NCBI GenBank assembly: GCA_001771065.1
Contig: MESQ01000042.1
Location: 1-32,259, forward strand
Source of the DNA: Burkholderiales bacterium RIFOXYD12_FULL_59_19
Lineage (GTDB): Bacteria > Pseudomonadota > Gammaproteobacteria > Burkholderiales > Burkholderiaceae_C
Direction: 5' to 3'
Length of the DNA stretch: 32,259 bases
The translations under genes were made by a program, and so were the position numbers. The first letter of the stretch is position 1, and the number at the start of each line of letters is the position of its first letter. Positions 24,667 through 31,984 of this stretch are shown piece by piece. Below the pieces are notes generated by a model that made no database searches, was not told the origin of the DNA, and was given only the letters and a program-made list of their open reading frames with translations.

Positions 24667-24872
24667 TTCAGCGCCTTCGCACTTTTGACCAATGGCTCCG
24701 CCATGCCTGCTTTGATGGATTCGCGCATACCGGGCACCGCAAGCAAGTACAAGGTTTCTTGTATGGCACTTGTGCGCTTGCCTGAAATGATGATCGGTTC
24801 ATGGGACGCTGCCGTCTCATCAATGATCCGGTACAAATTGGCGCGGGCTTCGCTAGCGGTTACTGACTGCAT
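24660..24872 (-). CDS. yefM: YefM/Phd-family antitoxin, probably shortened by an internal deletion
   Basis: A 70-residue protein with the YefM N-terminus (MQSVTASEARANLYRIIDE, HEPIIISGKRTSA) and C-terminus (QETLYLLAVPGMRESI). Between Ala36 and Ile37 it seems to lack about ten residues that family members carry there (a hydrophobic strand ending in an EDW-type motif), while the frame is kept. The gap falls between two possible Ser-Ala repeats. It might still bind DNA through its N-terminal part. Because its partner toxin is broken, selection on it may be relaxed. Confidence 0.75.
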   Translation of the reverse strand: MQSVTASEARANLYRIIDETAASHEPIIISGKRTSAIQETLYLLAVPGMRESIKAGMAEPLVKSAKALKW

Positions 24873-24947
24873 TTTGGTTTCCCTCAGAATTGAATCTAAT
24901 GGTGCGAATTTGCGTACGTGTGGTCAATGTGCGATGCTTTGAGGAAG

Positions 24948-25247
24948 TCAAGCCGCAACGCGCTTGCGTGTTGCCGCTCTTGGGCGACCAGCTAAATTTC
25001 GCTCCACTTCCATGCGAAGCGCGGCATTAATCCGGGACTGGTAACCACTCCCTTGTGCCTTGAAGAACTCCAAAATGTCCGCATCCAAACGAACAGAGGT
25101 GAGCACCTTCGTGGGAGTGGCCTGCGGCCCACGTCCACGCTTGAGCACTGGCGCACCCAGCATGTCCTCTGTCCACGCCGGATTGTCCGGGTCGTTGACC
25201 TTAGCCGAGGTTTTCTTTGGCAACTTGGCGGTAGTAGCGAGTTTCAT
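24948..25247 (-). CDS. brnA: BrnA-type antitoxin
   Basis: A 99-residue protein with a positively charged N-terminus, a DNPAWTEDMLG segment and a C-terminal ribbon-helix-helix domain (VLTSVRLDADILEFFKAQG, YQSRINAALRMEV), the domain order typical of BrnA/COG3514 antitoxins that repress their own promoter. It follows brnT with a 47-base overlap of the frames, more than the few bases usual for such pairs. The toxin-first order is normal for brnTA. Confidence 0.85.
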   Translation of the reverse strand: MKLATTAKLPKKTSAKVNDPDNPAWTEDMLGAPVLKRGRGPQATPTKVLTSVRLDADILEFFKAQGSGYQSRINAALRMEVERNLAGRPRAATRKRVAA

Positions 25248-25482
25248 GTTTTTCTGCCTTTCGCAGCGATATCACGTGAGGCCCTTTGGGGCGTTCGGTG
25301 TAAACCATCACAACCACATCGGCCTCAAGAAGACCGAAACAGACCAGGCGCTCTTCGCCGTAGTCTTGCCGTTTGTCCTCGCGGGTCACTGTGAAGTGAT
25401 CCCAGATTGCATCGCATCCAACGAAGTCAAGCCCGTGATTCTTGATATTCAGCTTGCGCTTGGTTTCGACCCATGTGAGCAT
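25201..25482 (-). CDS. brnT: BrnT-type toxin (DUF497)
   Basis: A 93-residue RelE-fold toxin of the BrnT family, with NIKNHGLDF, a DKRQDYGEERLVCFGLL segment, VMVYTERPKG and the conserved C-terminal ISLRKAEKHETRYY. It appears full length, so this is the only toxin of the island that seems intact. BrnT inhibits translation in characterised cases. A TTGTA-TC-TACAA palindrome lies directly upstream of the ATG. Last residues overlap brnA. Confidence 0.87.
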   Translation of the reverse strand: MLTWVETKRKLNIKNHGLDFVGCDAIWDHFTVTREDKRQDYGEERLVCFGLLEADVVVMVYTERPKGPHVISLRKAEKHETRYYRQVAKENLG

Positions 25483-25488
25483 ATTTAA

Positions 25489-25500
25489 TTGTATCTACAA
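25489..25500. promoter_or_regulatory. Palindrome upstream of brnT, candidate BrnA operator
   Basis: TTGTATCTACAA, arms TTGTA/TACAA with a 2-base centre, 7 bases upstream of the brnT ATG in an AT-rich stretch. Autoregulation by the antitoxin is the norm for this family. Confidence 0.45.
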
Positions 25501-25563
25501 AATACTTAAACGCAAGGTGAAATTTGACGCCGAATTGTTGTGCTGCAACCCGTGGTCATCGTC

Positions 25564-25672
25564 CGGGCCGCAACCCAGGCTTGGCCCAGCGCCAGCCCGG
25601 CATCGCCGCACGACAGATTTTTGGTTTGCAGCACGTTCAAGCTGGCAAATTCCAGTAGGCTGACCACAGGAT
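25564..25672 (-). pseudogene. Second copy of the hypF 3' end (fragment)
   Basis: On the minus strand this encodes LNVLQTKNLSCGDAGLALG and QAWVAAR, matching the HypF C-terminus at 26195-26287. Nucleotide identity over 25564-25642 is by eye about 95 percent and falls off toward 25672. Same orientation as hypF, spaced 631 bases from it, with the HigBA-type pair in between. The reading frame then runs on to a stop near 25506 with an unrelated tail. It is a duplicated or recombined hypF end, not a gene. Confidence 0.85.
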
Positions 25673-25683
25673 TGCGCATCTCG

Positions 25684-25983
25684 TCAGCCGCGACTTGCTT
25701 CAACATGCAACTTCAGCCCAAGTGCGCCCATCACCTTGAGGATCGTGTCAAAGCCAGGGCTGCGATCACCGGAAAGCGCCTTGTAAAGGCTTTCGCGGGA
25801 CAGCCCGGTATCGCGCGCGATTTGTGACATGCCCTTGGCGCGAGCAATATCGCCGAGCGCTTTGGCAATGAATGCGGCATCCCCGTCGGCTTCTTCAAGG
25901 CAGGCTTCAAAATAGGCAGCCATTTCCTCAGGTGTTCTGAGGTGTTCGGCGATGTCATAACGAGTGGTCACGGTCTTGTCCAT
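25684..25983 (-). CDS. HigA-like antitoxin (addiction module, helix-turn-helix)
   Basis: A 99-residue protein with an N-terminal RYDIAEHLRTPEEMAAYFEA segment and a C-terminal helix-turn-helix (MSQIARDTGLSRESLYKALSG, FDTILKVMGALGLKL), the pattern of the HTH antitoxins that partner phage-Gp49/HigB-like toxins. It is full length. The upstream partner toxin is a deletion remnant, so this antitoxin is now an orphan. It may still repress the operator at 26161-26178 or protect against related toxins. Confidence 0.85.
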   Translation of the reverse strand: MDKTVTTRYDIAEHLRTPEEMAAYFEACLEEADGDAAFIAKALGDIARAKGMSQIARDTGLSRESLYKALSGDRSPGFDTILKVMGALGLKLHVEASRG

Positions 25984-25984
25984 G

Positions 25985-26152
25985 GTAGGTATTTACTCCG
26001 AAAGATGACAAGCGAGGCGTAAAGCGGTCTTGATGTCCTTGGCTTGGGTTGTCTTGTCTCCACCGGCCAGAGGAATGATCAGCTCTTGCCTGAAGGTCCC
26101 GCAAAGCATCTATCCACTGAGCGAAAAGATCGGTTTTGCGAATTTCAATCAT
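25985..26152 (-). pseudogene. HigB/RelE-type toxin remnant with internal deletion
   Basis: It starts MIEIRKTDLFAQWIDALRDL, the N-terminus of HigB-like killer proteins, but after QARA the normal middle is missing. In the +1 shifted frame follows the family's C-terminus LIIPLAGGDKTTQAKDIKTA ending CHLSE with a stop just before the antitoxin. About half of the toxin is lost and the ends are out of frame. The ATG overlaps the hypF stop by 4 bases (ATGA), so ribosomes leaving hypF could enter this remnant. Confidence 0.8.
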
Positions 26153-27291
26153 AGGGTAAATGTAGCCATTGGGCTACATGCTGTCAATGCCGCGCGGGCC
26201 GCCACCCAGGCCTGGCCCAGCGCCAGCCCGGCATCGCCACACGACAGATGTTTGGTTTGCAGCACGTTCAAGCCCTCACGTTCCAGTTGCGAAACAAGGC
26301 GCTGCGTGAGGATGCGGTTAAAAAAACAGCCGCCGCCCAAGGCCACATCGCGCACGCCACGCGTTTTGGCGACGCTGGCGGTGTGGTTGGCCAGGGCATC
26401 GGCCAAGCTCAGGTGAAAACGCGCTGCCGCCTCGTCTACTTTGGACGGTTCGTTCAACTGGTCTTTGCCCAACCATGAGACAACAAGCGGGCGCAGATCA
26501 ATCTGACCATCTTCGGTGATACACCAGTCGTCGGGTCGGGTTTCCATGGTGTTGCTTTGCAGCCAGCGCTTTGCGGCTTGCTCCAGCGCTATTGCCGCCT
26601 GTGCCTCCACCTCTTGCCGGACTGACAAACCCAGCAGTCCGGCTGCTGCGTCAAACCAGCGTCCGGCCGCTGTGCTGGCAGGGCAGTTGAGGGAGCGCTG
26701 CAACATGGTGGTGAGGGTGCGTGCGGCCTGCTCGCCCACCACGGGACTGAGACGAGGCACGATTTGGTCCGTTTTGTTGCAAGCGTGCATGGCCGCTGCG
26801 GCCATGCGCCAGGGTTCTCTGGCCGCCACATCGCCACCGGGCAAGGCCAGTGGCAGCAGGTGGCCCACGCGCTCAAAATGTTCGCCGTCTACCAACAAGA
26901 CCTCGCCGCCCCAGGCCAGCCCATCGGTGCCCAGACCCACGCCATCAAGCGCCAGACCCAGCACTGGGTGAGCCAGGCAGTGCTCGGCCAAAACAGCCGC
27001 AATGTGGGCGTGGTGGTGTTGCACGGCCACAGCCTCCACCCGGTGTTCCTGCGCCACCTGCAAGGCCAGATGGGTGCTAAAAAAGTCGGGGTGCAGATCG
27101 TGTGCGACGGCATCGATGCGGTGACCCACTTCGCCCAGCAGCGCCTGGATGGACGCGCTCAAGGCGACACACGATGCCGGGTCAGACAGGTCGCCATGCA
27201 CGCTCGACCAGCGTGGCGCATCAGGCGTGTCGGTGTCGAGCAGACACGCTGCATTTTTCAGAAAAGCACCAAAAGCCAGGATACGCGCCAT
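26149..27291 (-). CDS. hypF: HypF, short form with only the Kae1-like carbamoyltransferase domain
   Basis: A 380-residue protein corresponding to the C-terminal half of HypF. Conserved motifs are DLHPDFFSTHLA, the metal-binding QHHHAHIAAVLAEH, LALDGVGLGTDG, and VALGGGCFFNRIL. The acylphosphatase, zinc-finger and YrdC-like domains of the usual 750-residue protein are missing; no frame upstream encodes them because hypB ends 3 bases before. A similarly shortened HypF1 is known from C. necator. The last 9 or so codons run into the HigBA operator and so are not native HypF sequence. HypF makes the carbamoyl group for CN- ligands. Confidence 0.92.
   Translation of the reverse strand: MARILAFGAFLKNAACLLDTDTPDAPRWSSVHGDLSDPASCVALSASIQALLGEVGHRIDAVAHDLHPDFFSTHLALQVAQEHRVEAVAVQHHHAHIAAVLAEHCLAHPVLGLALDGVGLGTDGLAWGGEVLLVDGEHFERVGHLLPLALPGGDVAAREPWRMAAAAMHACNKTDQIVPRLSPVVGEQAARTLTTMLQRSLNCPASTAAGRWFDAAAGLLGLSVRQEVEAQAAIALEQAAKRWLQSNTMETRPDDWCITEDGQIDLRPLVVSWLGKDQLNEPSKVDEAAARFHLSLADALANHTASVAKTRGVRDVALGGGCFFNRILTQRLVSQLEREGLNVLQTKHLSCGDAGLALGQAWVAARAALTACSPMATFTL
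26161..26178. promoter_or_regulatory. Palindrome at the hypF 3' end, candidate HigBA operator
   Basis: TGTAGCC-ATTG-GGCTACA: perfect 7-bp arms with 4-base centre, 9 bases upstream of the HigB remnant ATG. It lies inside the hypF coding sequence and so marks the point where the toxin-antitoxin module joined the hypF end. Confidence 0.6.
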
Positions 27292-27294
27292 GGC

Positions 27295-28290
27295 TCAGAC
27301 TTGCCTTGCTTTGAGTTGTGCCAGTTCCGCTTCAAGCTGGGCGATGCGCGCTTGCACGGGATCATGCTGAGCGTGTTTTGGCCCGGCCAGGAGCCAGTCC
27401 AGCCAGGTCTCCATGCCTTCGCCGGTGGTGGCAGACAACTGCAAAATCGTGATGCTCGGGTTGACCCGGCGCGCGTACGCGATGCAGCGGGCCACGTCAA
27501 ACGACACATGGGGCAACAGGTCGATCTTGTTGAGGATCATCAATTTGGCTGCGGCAAACATGTCGGGGTATTTGAGGGGTTTGTCCTCGCCCTCGGTGAC
27601 CGACAGGATAGCCACCTTGGCGGTTTCGCCCAGGTCCCACATCGCCGGGCAGACGAGGTTGCCCACGTTTTCAATGAACAACAGTGTGGGTGCGTCGTGG
27701 GGGTGATTGTGCTCATGTGAATGCTCATGCGAATGCCCATGCCCATGGACGTGCGAATGATCGTGACTGTGTTCATGCTCGTGGTCATGGTGCTGGTCTT
27801 CATGCGCATGATGGTGTTTTGCATGCAAGTCCAGCCGCGAAAACGCCTCGGCCACCATCGGCGCGTCCAGGTGGCAGCCCTTGCCGGTGTTGACCTGGAT
27901 GGCGGGCGCACCGGTGGCGCGAATGCGATCCGCATCAAAACTGGTCTGCTGGTCGCCTTCGATCACAGCCACGGCCACGTCAGGGTGGCGTTTTTTCAGG
28001 GCCTCAATGGTGGCGCACAAAAGCGTGGTTTTACCAGAACCGGGGCTGGACACCAGGTTGTAGGCGGTCACGTCATGCGAGACAAAGTGCGCCCGGTTTT
28101 GGGCAGCCACCGCATTGTTAGCACCGAGTACATCGGTCTCCAGCTTGATGGCGCGCGCCTGGCTCATGCCGGGCACCGACACCCGGGCGATCCCGGCACC
28201 AAAATGCAAATCGCCAGTGGTGGGGCGCACCGCCACGTTGGGGTCTGACGGGGTGGCCCCGGTGTTACTGCAACCGCAAACGACACACAT
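27295..28290 (-). CDS. hypB: Hydrogenase nickel-insertion GTPase HypB
   Basis: A 331-residue GTPase that inserts nickel with HypA. N-terminal CVVCGC (Cys2, 5, 7) is the high-affinity nickel motif. P-loop SSPGSGKTT lies at 81-89, [13 protein letters not shown] at 111-123, the metal-binding Cys139-His140 in [20 protein letters not shown] near 205 and NKID further on. A tract of 22 His in 43 residues (156-198) sits between Cys139-His140 and the Walker B region, whereas in related HypB proteins the His-rich segment is near the N-terminus. The C-terminus carries an extra coiled-coil-like helix ([14 protein letters not shown]). Confidence 0.96.
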   Translation of the reverse strand: MCVVCGCSNTGATPSDPNVAVRPTTGDLHFGAGIARVSVPGMSQARAIKLETDVLGANNAVAAQNRAHFVSHDVTAYNLVSSPGSGKTTLLCATIEALKKRHPDVAVAVIEGDQQTSFDADRIRATGAPAIQVNTGKGCHLDAPMVAEAFSRLDLHAKHHHAHEDQHHDHEHEHSHDHSHVHGHGHSHEHSHEHNHPHDAPTLLFIENVGNLVCPAMWDLGETAKVAILSVTEGEDKPLKYPDMFAAAKLMILNKIDLLPHVSFDVARCIAYARRVNPSITILQLSATTGEGMETWLDWLLAGPKHAQHDPVQARIAQLEAELAQLKARQV

Positions 28291-28315
28291 GTTGTTTTCC
28301 TTTTTATTGGTGAAA

Positions 28316-28657
28316 TCAGATGACCTGCAATTCCATCACCCGCAATTCTGTGCCACTGGTGGCTTGCAGCTGAAAGCCACCACACAGCGGACAGGGATCA
28401 AGGCGCGAGCGGATGTCCACACTTTGGCCGCACGGCAAACACCAGGCGGTGGCGGCAGGCTCATCAATGTCAATCGTGGCGTGTTCAAGGCAGGTGCCCG
28501 GCGCAATGGCTTCGAGCGCAAAACGCAGCGCAGAGAGTTCCACACCACTCAGGGCACCGGCTTCCAGGCGCAGGTGGGTGACTCGCTCGAACGGATCACG
28601 TTCACAGGTTTGCTCCAGCACACGCAGAATGCCGCCAGCCAGACTCAGTTCATGCAT
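28316..28657 (-). CDS. hypA: Hydrogenase nickel metallochaperone HypA
   Basis: A 113-residue HypA. Its MHE N-terminus holds the nickel ligand His2; two CxxC motifs (Cys73/76 and Cys89/92) form the zinc site. It delivers nickel to the large subunit with HypB. The start overlaps hoxV by 8 bases; hypB follows after 25 bases. Confidence 0.96.
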   Translation of the reverse strand: MHELSLAGGILRVLEQTCERDPFERVTHLRLEAGALSGVELSALRFALEAIAPGTCLEHATIDIDEPAATAWCLPCGQSVDIRSRLDPCPLCGGFQLQATSGTELRVMELQVI

Positions 28658-29819
28658 GGGGGGTCTCCGGGGACGTAGGGGTGCTTACCTGGCAGTCAAC
28701 GCAGGCATCAAACGCAGCGGCAAGCGCCAAGGCGGATGCGGTGTCTTGCGGCGCAAGCGTGCTCAAAGCCTTGGCCAGCACGCCCTGGGGATGAAAGTTC
28801 CACTCGGTCGGTGCCAGCACCCGGTAGTCAGCCACCTGTCCTTGCGCATCAAGCTGCACCCAGTGCAGCAGCAGCCCGCGTGCCATTTCACACCAGGCAA
28901 TGGCTTGACCCTCACCAACCTGCTGCGCGCCACTGGCCAACACGTCGGGCATGTGTTGTGCCGGGGTATGTGGTTGGATGGCCGCTATTTCCATCAGTTC
29001 GGTCCAGCGTGCGGACAGCCGTGTCCAGGCGGTCGCTGCGGCCGTTGTCTTGTTGCGATGCCGCAAGCGTGTCCACGGGCCGGTCTCGGCACCCTGACCT
29101 AGCCAGGTGGGGCGTTGCGCAAAGTTGATGTCGTTGGCAAGCGCGAGTGCAAGCGCCTGCAGCGCGGCCGCCTGCTGGACGGGGTTGGTGTCGAGCAAGT
29201 CAAGGTGATGTGTGGCCGGTGCCAATGCGTGGGCCAGTTCATGCCAGGTGTGCAGCGCTTGCGCCGGGGGCAGATTGGGTGCGTGGGATCGGCACCACTG
29301 CGCCAGCGCAGCCGGCTCGCGATGGTGGATCAGCCAGCTACCTGTCGGCTGACCCAATATGCGGTCTTCGAGCCAGCATCGCAACTGCGTGAGTGCCTCC
29401 CATGCCTGATCTTCTGTGCTTTGGTGGGCGGTGTGACTCATCGAGAGTGGGCAGTCGCGCAGCCACGCCAGTTGGGCTGGCTTGATCGGCACACCGAGCT
29501 GTCGGCGGGGCCAGTCCAGTGCCATGCTGCGCAAATGGTCGCGCGCGGTTTCCAGCCACAACAGCACGGCGGGCTCGTTGGGCAGACGCTTTTCCGGGTG
29601 CGGGTGGGCAGCATTCAGGGCCAGGCGCGCGGCGCGGCGGTGCGCGTGAGAGCACAGCGTGAACACCTGCCCAAGCGTGCGCTCAACAGCTTCGCCCTGT
29701 TGGCCACGCAACAGCCGACCGAGGGTGCCATGGCCCATCACGGGCCGACGGCCCTCAATGCTGCGGGGCACACCAGGGCGCAAGGTGTAGCTGCCAGCCA
29801 GATCCATGGAGGAGCTCAT
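28650..29819 (-). CDS. hoxV: Hydrogenase maturation scaffold HoxV/HupK
   Basis: A 389-residue protein related to [NiFe]-hydrogenase large subunits but lacking the full active-site Cys set. The C-terminus has FDACVDCQV in place of DPCxxC, and an EWNFHPQG segment (residue ~340) resembles the large subunit. Known HoxV proteins carry the Fe(CN)2CO unit with HoxL before transfer to HoxG. The ATG at 29819 is chosen over the longer frame because it overlaps the hoxT stop by 4 bases. Some MSSSMDLAGS ambiguity leaves 29807 as an alternative start. Confidence 0.9.
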   Translation of the reverse strand: MSSSMDLAGSYTLRPGVPRSIEGRRPVMGHGTLGRLLRGQQGEAVERTLGQVFTLCSHAHRRAARLALNAAHPHPEKRLPNEPAVLLWLETARDHLRSMALDWPRRQLGVPIKPAQLAWLRDCPLSMSHTAHQSTEDQAWEALTQLRCWLEDRILGQPTGSWLIHHREPAALAQWCRSHAPNLPPAQALHTWHELAHALAPATHHLDLLDTNPVQQAAALQALALALANDINFAQRPTWLGQGAETGPWTRLRHRNKTTAAATAWTRLSARWTELMEIAAIQPHTPAQHMPDVLASGAQQVGEGQAIAWCEMARGLLLHWVQLDAQGQVADYRVLAPTEWNFHPQGVLAKALSTLAPQDTASALALAAAFDACVDCQVSTPTSPETPHA

Positions 29820-30322
29820 GCTTGTGCTCGCGTGGGCTCGGTGCCGCGGCCAAACAGAAAACCGCGTCGGTTTGGCAAGGGTTGAGGTGGGATGGCGGCG
29901 GGTTTCACGGGTGTGCGGAGCAGATTGAGAATTTCGCTCGCAGTATCGGCTGCCGCCGCATGATCGGCAAACTGAAACATCGGCGAAAACAGCGAGCAAA
30001 CCTCAAAAGCGCCCATGCCCGGCTCGCAAGCACCGATGAACTCAAAAGATTCATGGCCCACCATTCGGCGGGCTTTTTTCCCTACCGCCAGCAGCTTGTC
30101 ACCCGGTGAAGGTGCCCGTGTCGGCAACCGAACCAGGTTCATGAACCAGGGGGTCACCAGCACCCCCAACAGCATATCTGTGTCGTCAGGCTCAGGGAGA
30201 AAACCAAACGCCTGGATATACACGGCAGAGTTTTGCACCGGCACCCCCAGCATGCGGGTGTGGGCGATCTCGGTAAAGACGCGCTCAAGTGTCAGAACCC
30301 GGCGTTGCGGTGTGTTGATCAT
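29816..30322 (-). CDS. hoxT: Hydrogenase assembly chaperone HoxT/HybE family
   Basis: A 168-residue HybE-family protein: YIQAFGFLPE, LLGVLVTPWFMNLVRLP and a GACEPGMGAFEVCSLFSPM core, followed by a Pro-rich C-terminus. The family assists maturation of the membrane-bound hydrogenase, probably at the small subunit. Start and stop both overlap neighbours by 4 bases, showing tight coupling with hoxR and hoxV. Confidence 0.9.
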   Translation of the reverse strand: MINTPQRRVLTLERVFTEIAHTRMLGVPVQNSAVYIQAFGFLPEPDDTDMLLGVLVTPWFMNLVRLPTRAPSPGDKLLAVGKKARRMVGHESFEFIGACEPGMGAFEVCSLFSPMFQFADHAAAADTASEILNLLRTPVKPAAIPPQPLPNRRGFLFGRGTEPTRAQA

Positions 30323-30546
30323 GACACCACCATGAACTGGTCGGCAGCACCGTCACATTGCGGGCAGCGCCAGTGCGCAGGCAAATCGGCAAAGGACGTA
30401 CCCGGTGATATTTGCCACTGCGGGTCACCTTCGGCCGGGTCATAAACCCACCAGCAGATCTTGCATTCCAGCGTGGCGTGCGCGGGCAGGCGGGCGCGGT
30501 CGCCCAGGTAGCTGCCCTCAAACTGTTGACCATTCACGCCGCTCAT
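30319..30546 (-). CDS. hoxR: Rubredoxin-like protein HoxR/HupI
   Basis: A 75-residue rubredoxin with the iron ligands in ECKICWWVYDP (Cys28, Cys31) and HWRCPQCDG (Cys61, Cys64). HoxR is needed in C. necator for proper Fe-S cluster assembly of the oxygen-tolerant hydrogenase in air. Trp33 replaces the more common Gly after the first CxxC. Lies 21 bases after hoxQ. Confidence 0.95.
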   Translation of the reverse strand: MSGVNGQQFEGSYLGDRARLPAHATLECKICWWVYDPAEGDPQWQISPGTSFADLPAHWRCPQCDGAADQFMVVS

Positions 30547-30567
30547 GTGTTGCCTTTCATGTTGGGC

Positions 30568-31452
30568 CTAGGCCTGATTCACCCATTGCAGGACTTCATG
30601 CAGCCGGTCCACAGAATCAACCAGGTCTTCGGGTGCGGCGCAGGCGACTTCGGGCATATCGGTCACTTCCACGGAATTCAGAATCACGGTGTCCTGCGAG
30701 TTGTAGTAGACCACGCGCCAGGTGTGGGGCACACAGCAATTGGTGATGCGGCAGTTGCCGTAGCCACGCGAGAGAATCAGCACCCGCCCCGTGCCAAGCC
30801 GATGGTCCAGGTAACCAATGTCCATCGGTGTCAGGGGCAGCAGGCTCAGATTGACCACATGAGCGATTTGACCCGGTTGCCAGGTACGGCGCTGGTCTTC
30901 CAGCTCCACCAGCACGCTGGGTGCGTTCATCACTTCGGGTGGTACGGCCAAGGCGGCTGGCACGGACTGGCTGCCATCCAGTTTGGCGGTTTGTCGCAAC
31001 ACTTCTGGTATGCCACCCACCTCAATCCAGTCGCGCACCGGGCCATCACCCGGCGACTCAATCACACGCCACACACCGGCAAAAACGGATTCCTGAATCT
31101 GCAGCACAGGCGTGCCGTCAGGTGCCAACACCTGTGCGCTGACCTCGCCTTCGCCCAGCACCTGGTTGATCAGCGTCAGGTCTTGGGCCGGAAGGTCCGC
31201 CAGCGCGACACGGGCCGTCTCATGCTTGGGTGAGGCACCTTCGGCGACCTGGCGCAGCGCCGCAAGCACCTCATGTAGTACCTGAACCGCCCCGGCATGT
31301 CGGGCGATTTCTTCGGGTTCAGGCAGCACGGGCGTATGGAAGGTTTCCATGCCCTGCGGCATGGCAATGTAGTCCAACGTTTCGTCTTCAGACTGGGTGC
31401 CGGGCCCGAGGTCAGCCACCACAGGAATCGGAAAAGGTTTGATGTCGTACAT
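30568..31452 (-). CDS. hoxQ: Hydrogenase accessory protein HoxQ/HupH
   Basis: A 294-residue HupH/HyaF-family protein. Conserved parts include VLHEVLAALRQVAEG, LLPLTPMDIGYLDHRLGTGRV, the Cys pair in GNCRITNCCVPHTW and VYYNSQDTVILNSVEVTDMPE. HoxQ forms a complex with HoxO that protects the Tat-targeted small subunit until its clusters are complete. The ATG at 31452 (MYDIKPF) is preferred over an upstream codon for family length. Confidence 0.93.
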   Translation of the reverse strand: MYDIKPFPIPVVADLGPGTQSEDETLDYIAMPQGMETFHTPVLPEPEEIARHAGAVQVLHEVLAALRQVAEGASPKHETARVALADLPAQDLTLINQVLGEGEVSAQVLAPDGTPVLQIQESVFAGVWRVIESPGDGPVRDWIEVGGIPEVLRQTAKLDGSQSVPAALAVPPEVMNAPSVLVELEDQRRTWQPGQIAHVVNLSLLPLTPMDIGYLDHRLGTGRVLILSRGYGNCRITNCCVPHTWRVVYYNSQDTVILNSVEVTDMPEVACAAPEDLVDSVDRLHEVLQWVNQA

Positions 31453-31493
31453 GAGGGTCTCGCAGTCTGGCAATGGATGACGAAGTGGGGTGG

Positions 31494-31958
31494 TCAGTGG
31501 CAGCTTGCGCCCTGCGCCTGGCTGCTGACCACCGGGATGCCGATGGTGGGTGCACGGCTGGTCGGTGCGTCCAGCGCCTGGGCAAGCAGGGTCAGGTAGT
31601 CGGTCCAGTCGTGCATGCCTGACAGCGTGGTCACATAGTGGCCATTCCTGAAAAACATCAGTGTCGGCCAGCGCTGCGAGCCAAACTTTTTCGCCAGCGC
31701 TTCTGCGGTCTCTGGCACCGCCACCGCCATGCCGAAGGGGCGGCCAACCGATGCACTGACCTGTTGTAATTCGGGCAGCACCACCGCCACGTCCACCGCT
31801 TCCGGAAAGCGTACCGGGTCACCGGCAAAGAGCAGCACATGGTCGCCCTGCTGGGCGGCCAGCCAGGCATCGATGTTGTCAAAGTCAATCCAGACGGCCT
31901 GGTGTTTGTTGACCAGTTGTGCCAGCAGTGGCGGGGCTTCAATATCGGTATCTATCAT
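31494..31958 (-). CDS. hoxO: Hydrogenase small-subunit chaperone HoxO/HupG
   Basis: A 154-residue protein of the HupG/HyaE family with a thioredoxin-like fold. FPEAVDVAVVLPEL, FGMAVAVPETAEALAKKFG and RWPTLMFFRNGHYV are visible, but there is no CxxC redox motif, as is usual for this family. It binds the HoxK Tat signal together with HoxQ. Lies between hoxL and hoxQ. Confidence 0.92.
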   Translation of the reverse strand: MIDTDIEAPPLLAQLVNKHQAVWIDFDNIDAWLAAQQGDHVLLFAGDPVRFPEAVDVAVVLPELQQVSASVGRPFGMAVAVPETAEALAKKFGSQRWPTLMFFRNGHYVTTLSGMHDWTDYLTLLAQALDAPTSRAPTIGIPVVSSQAQGASCH

Positions 31959-31984
31959 GTGTGTCTCCAGGTGTATAGGGTGGG

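Noticed and set aside
27700..27825. Repetitive CATG-rich DNA in hypB as a CRISPR or tandem repeat
   Set aside because: The pattern comes from alternating His codons in the HypB tract; there are no spacers or constant repeat units.
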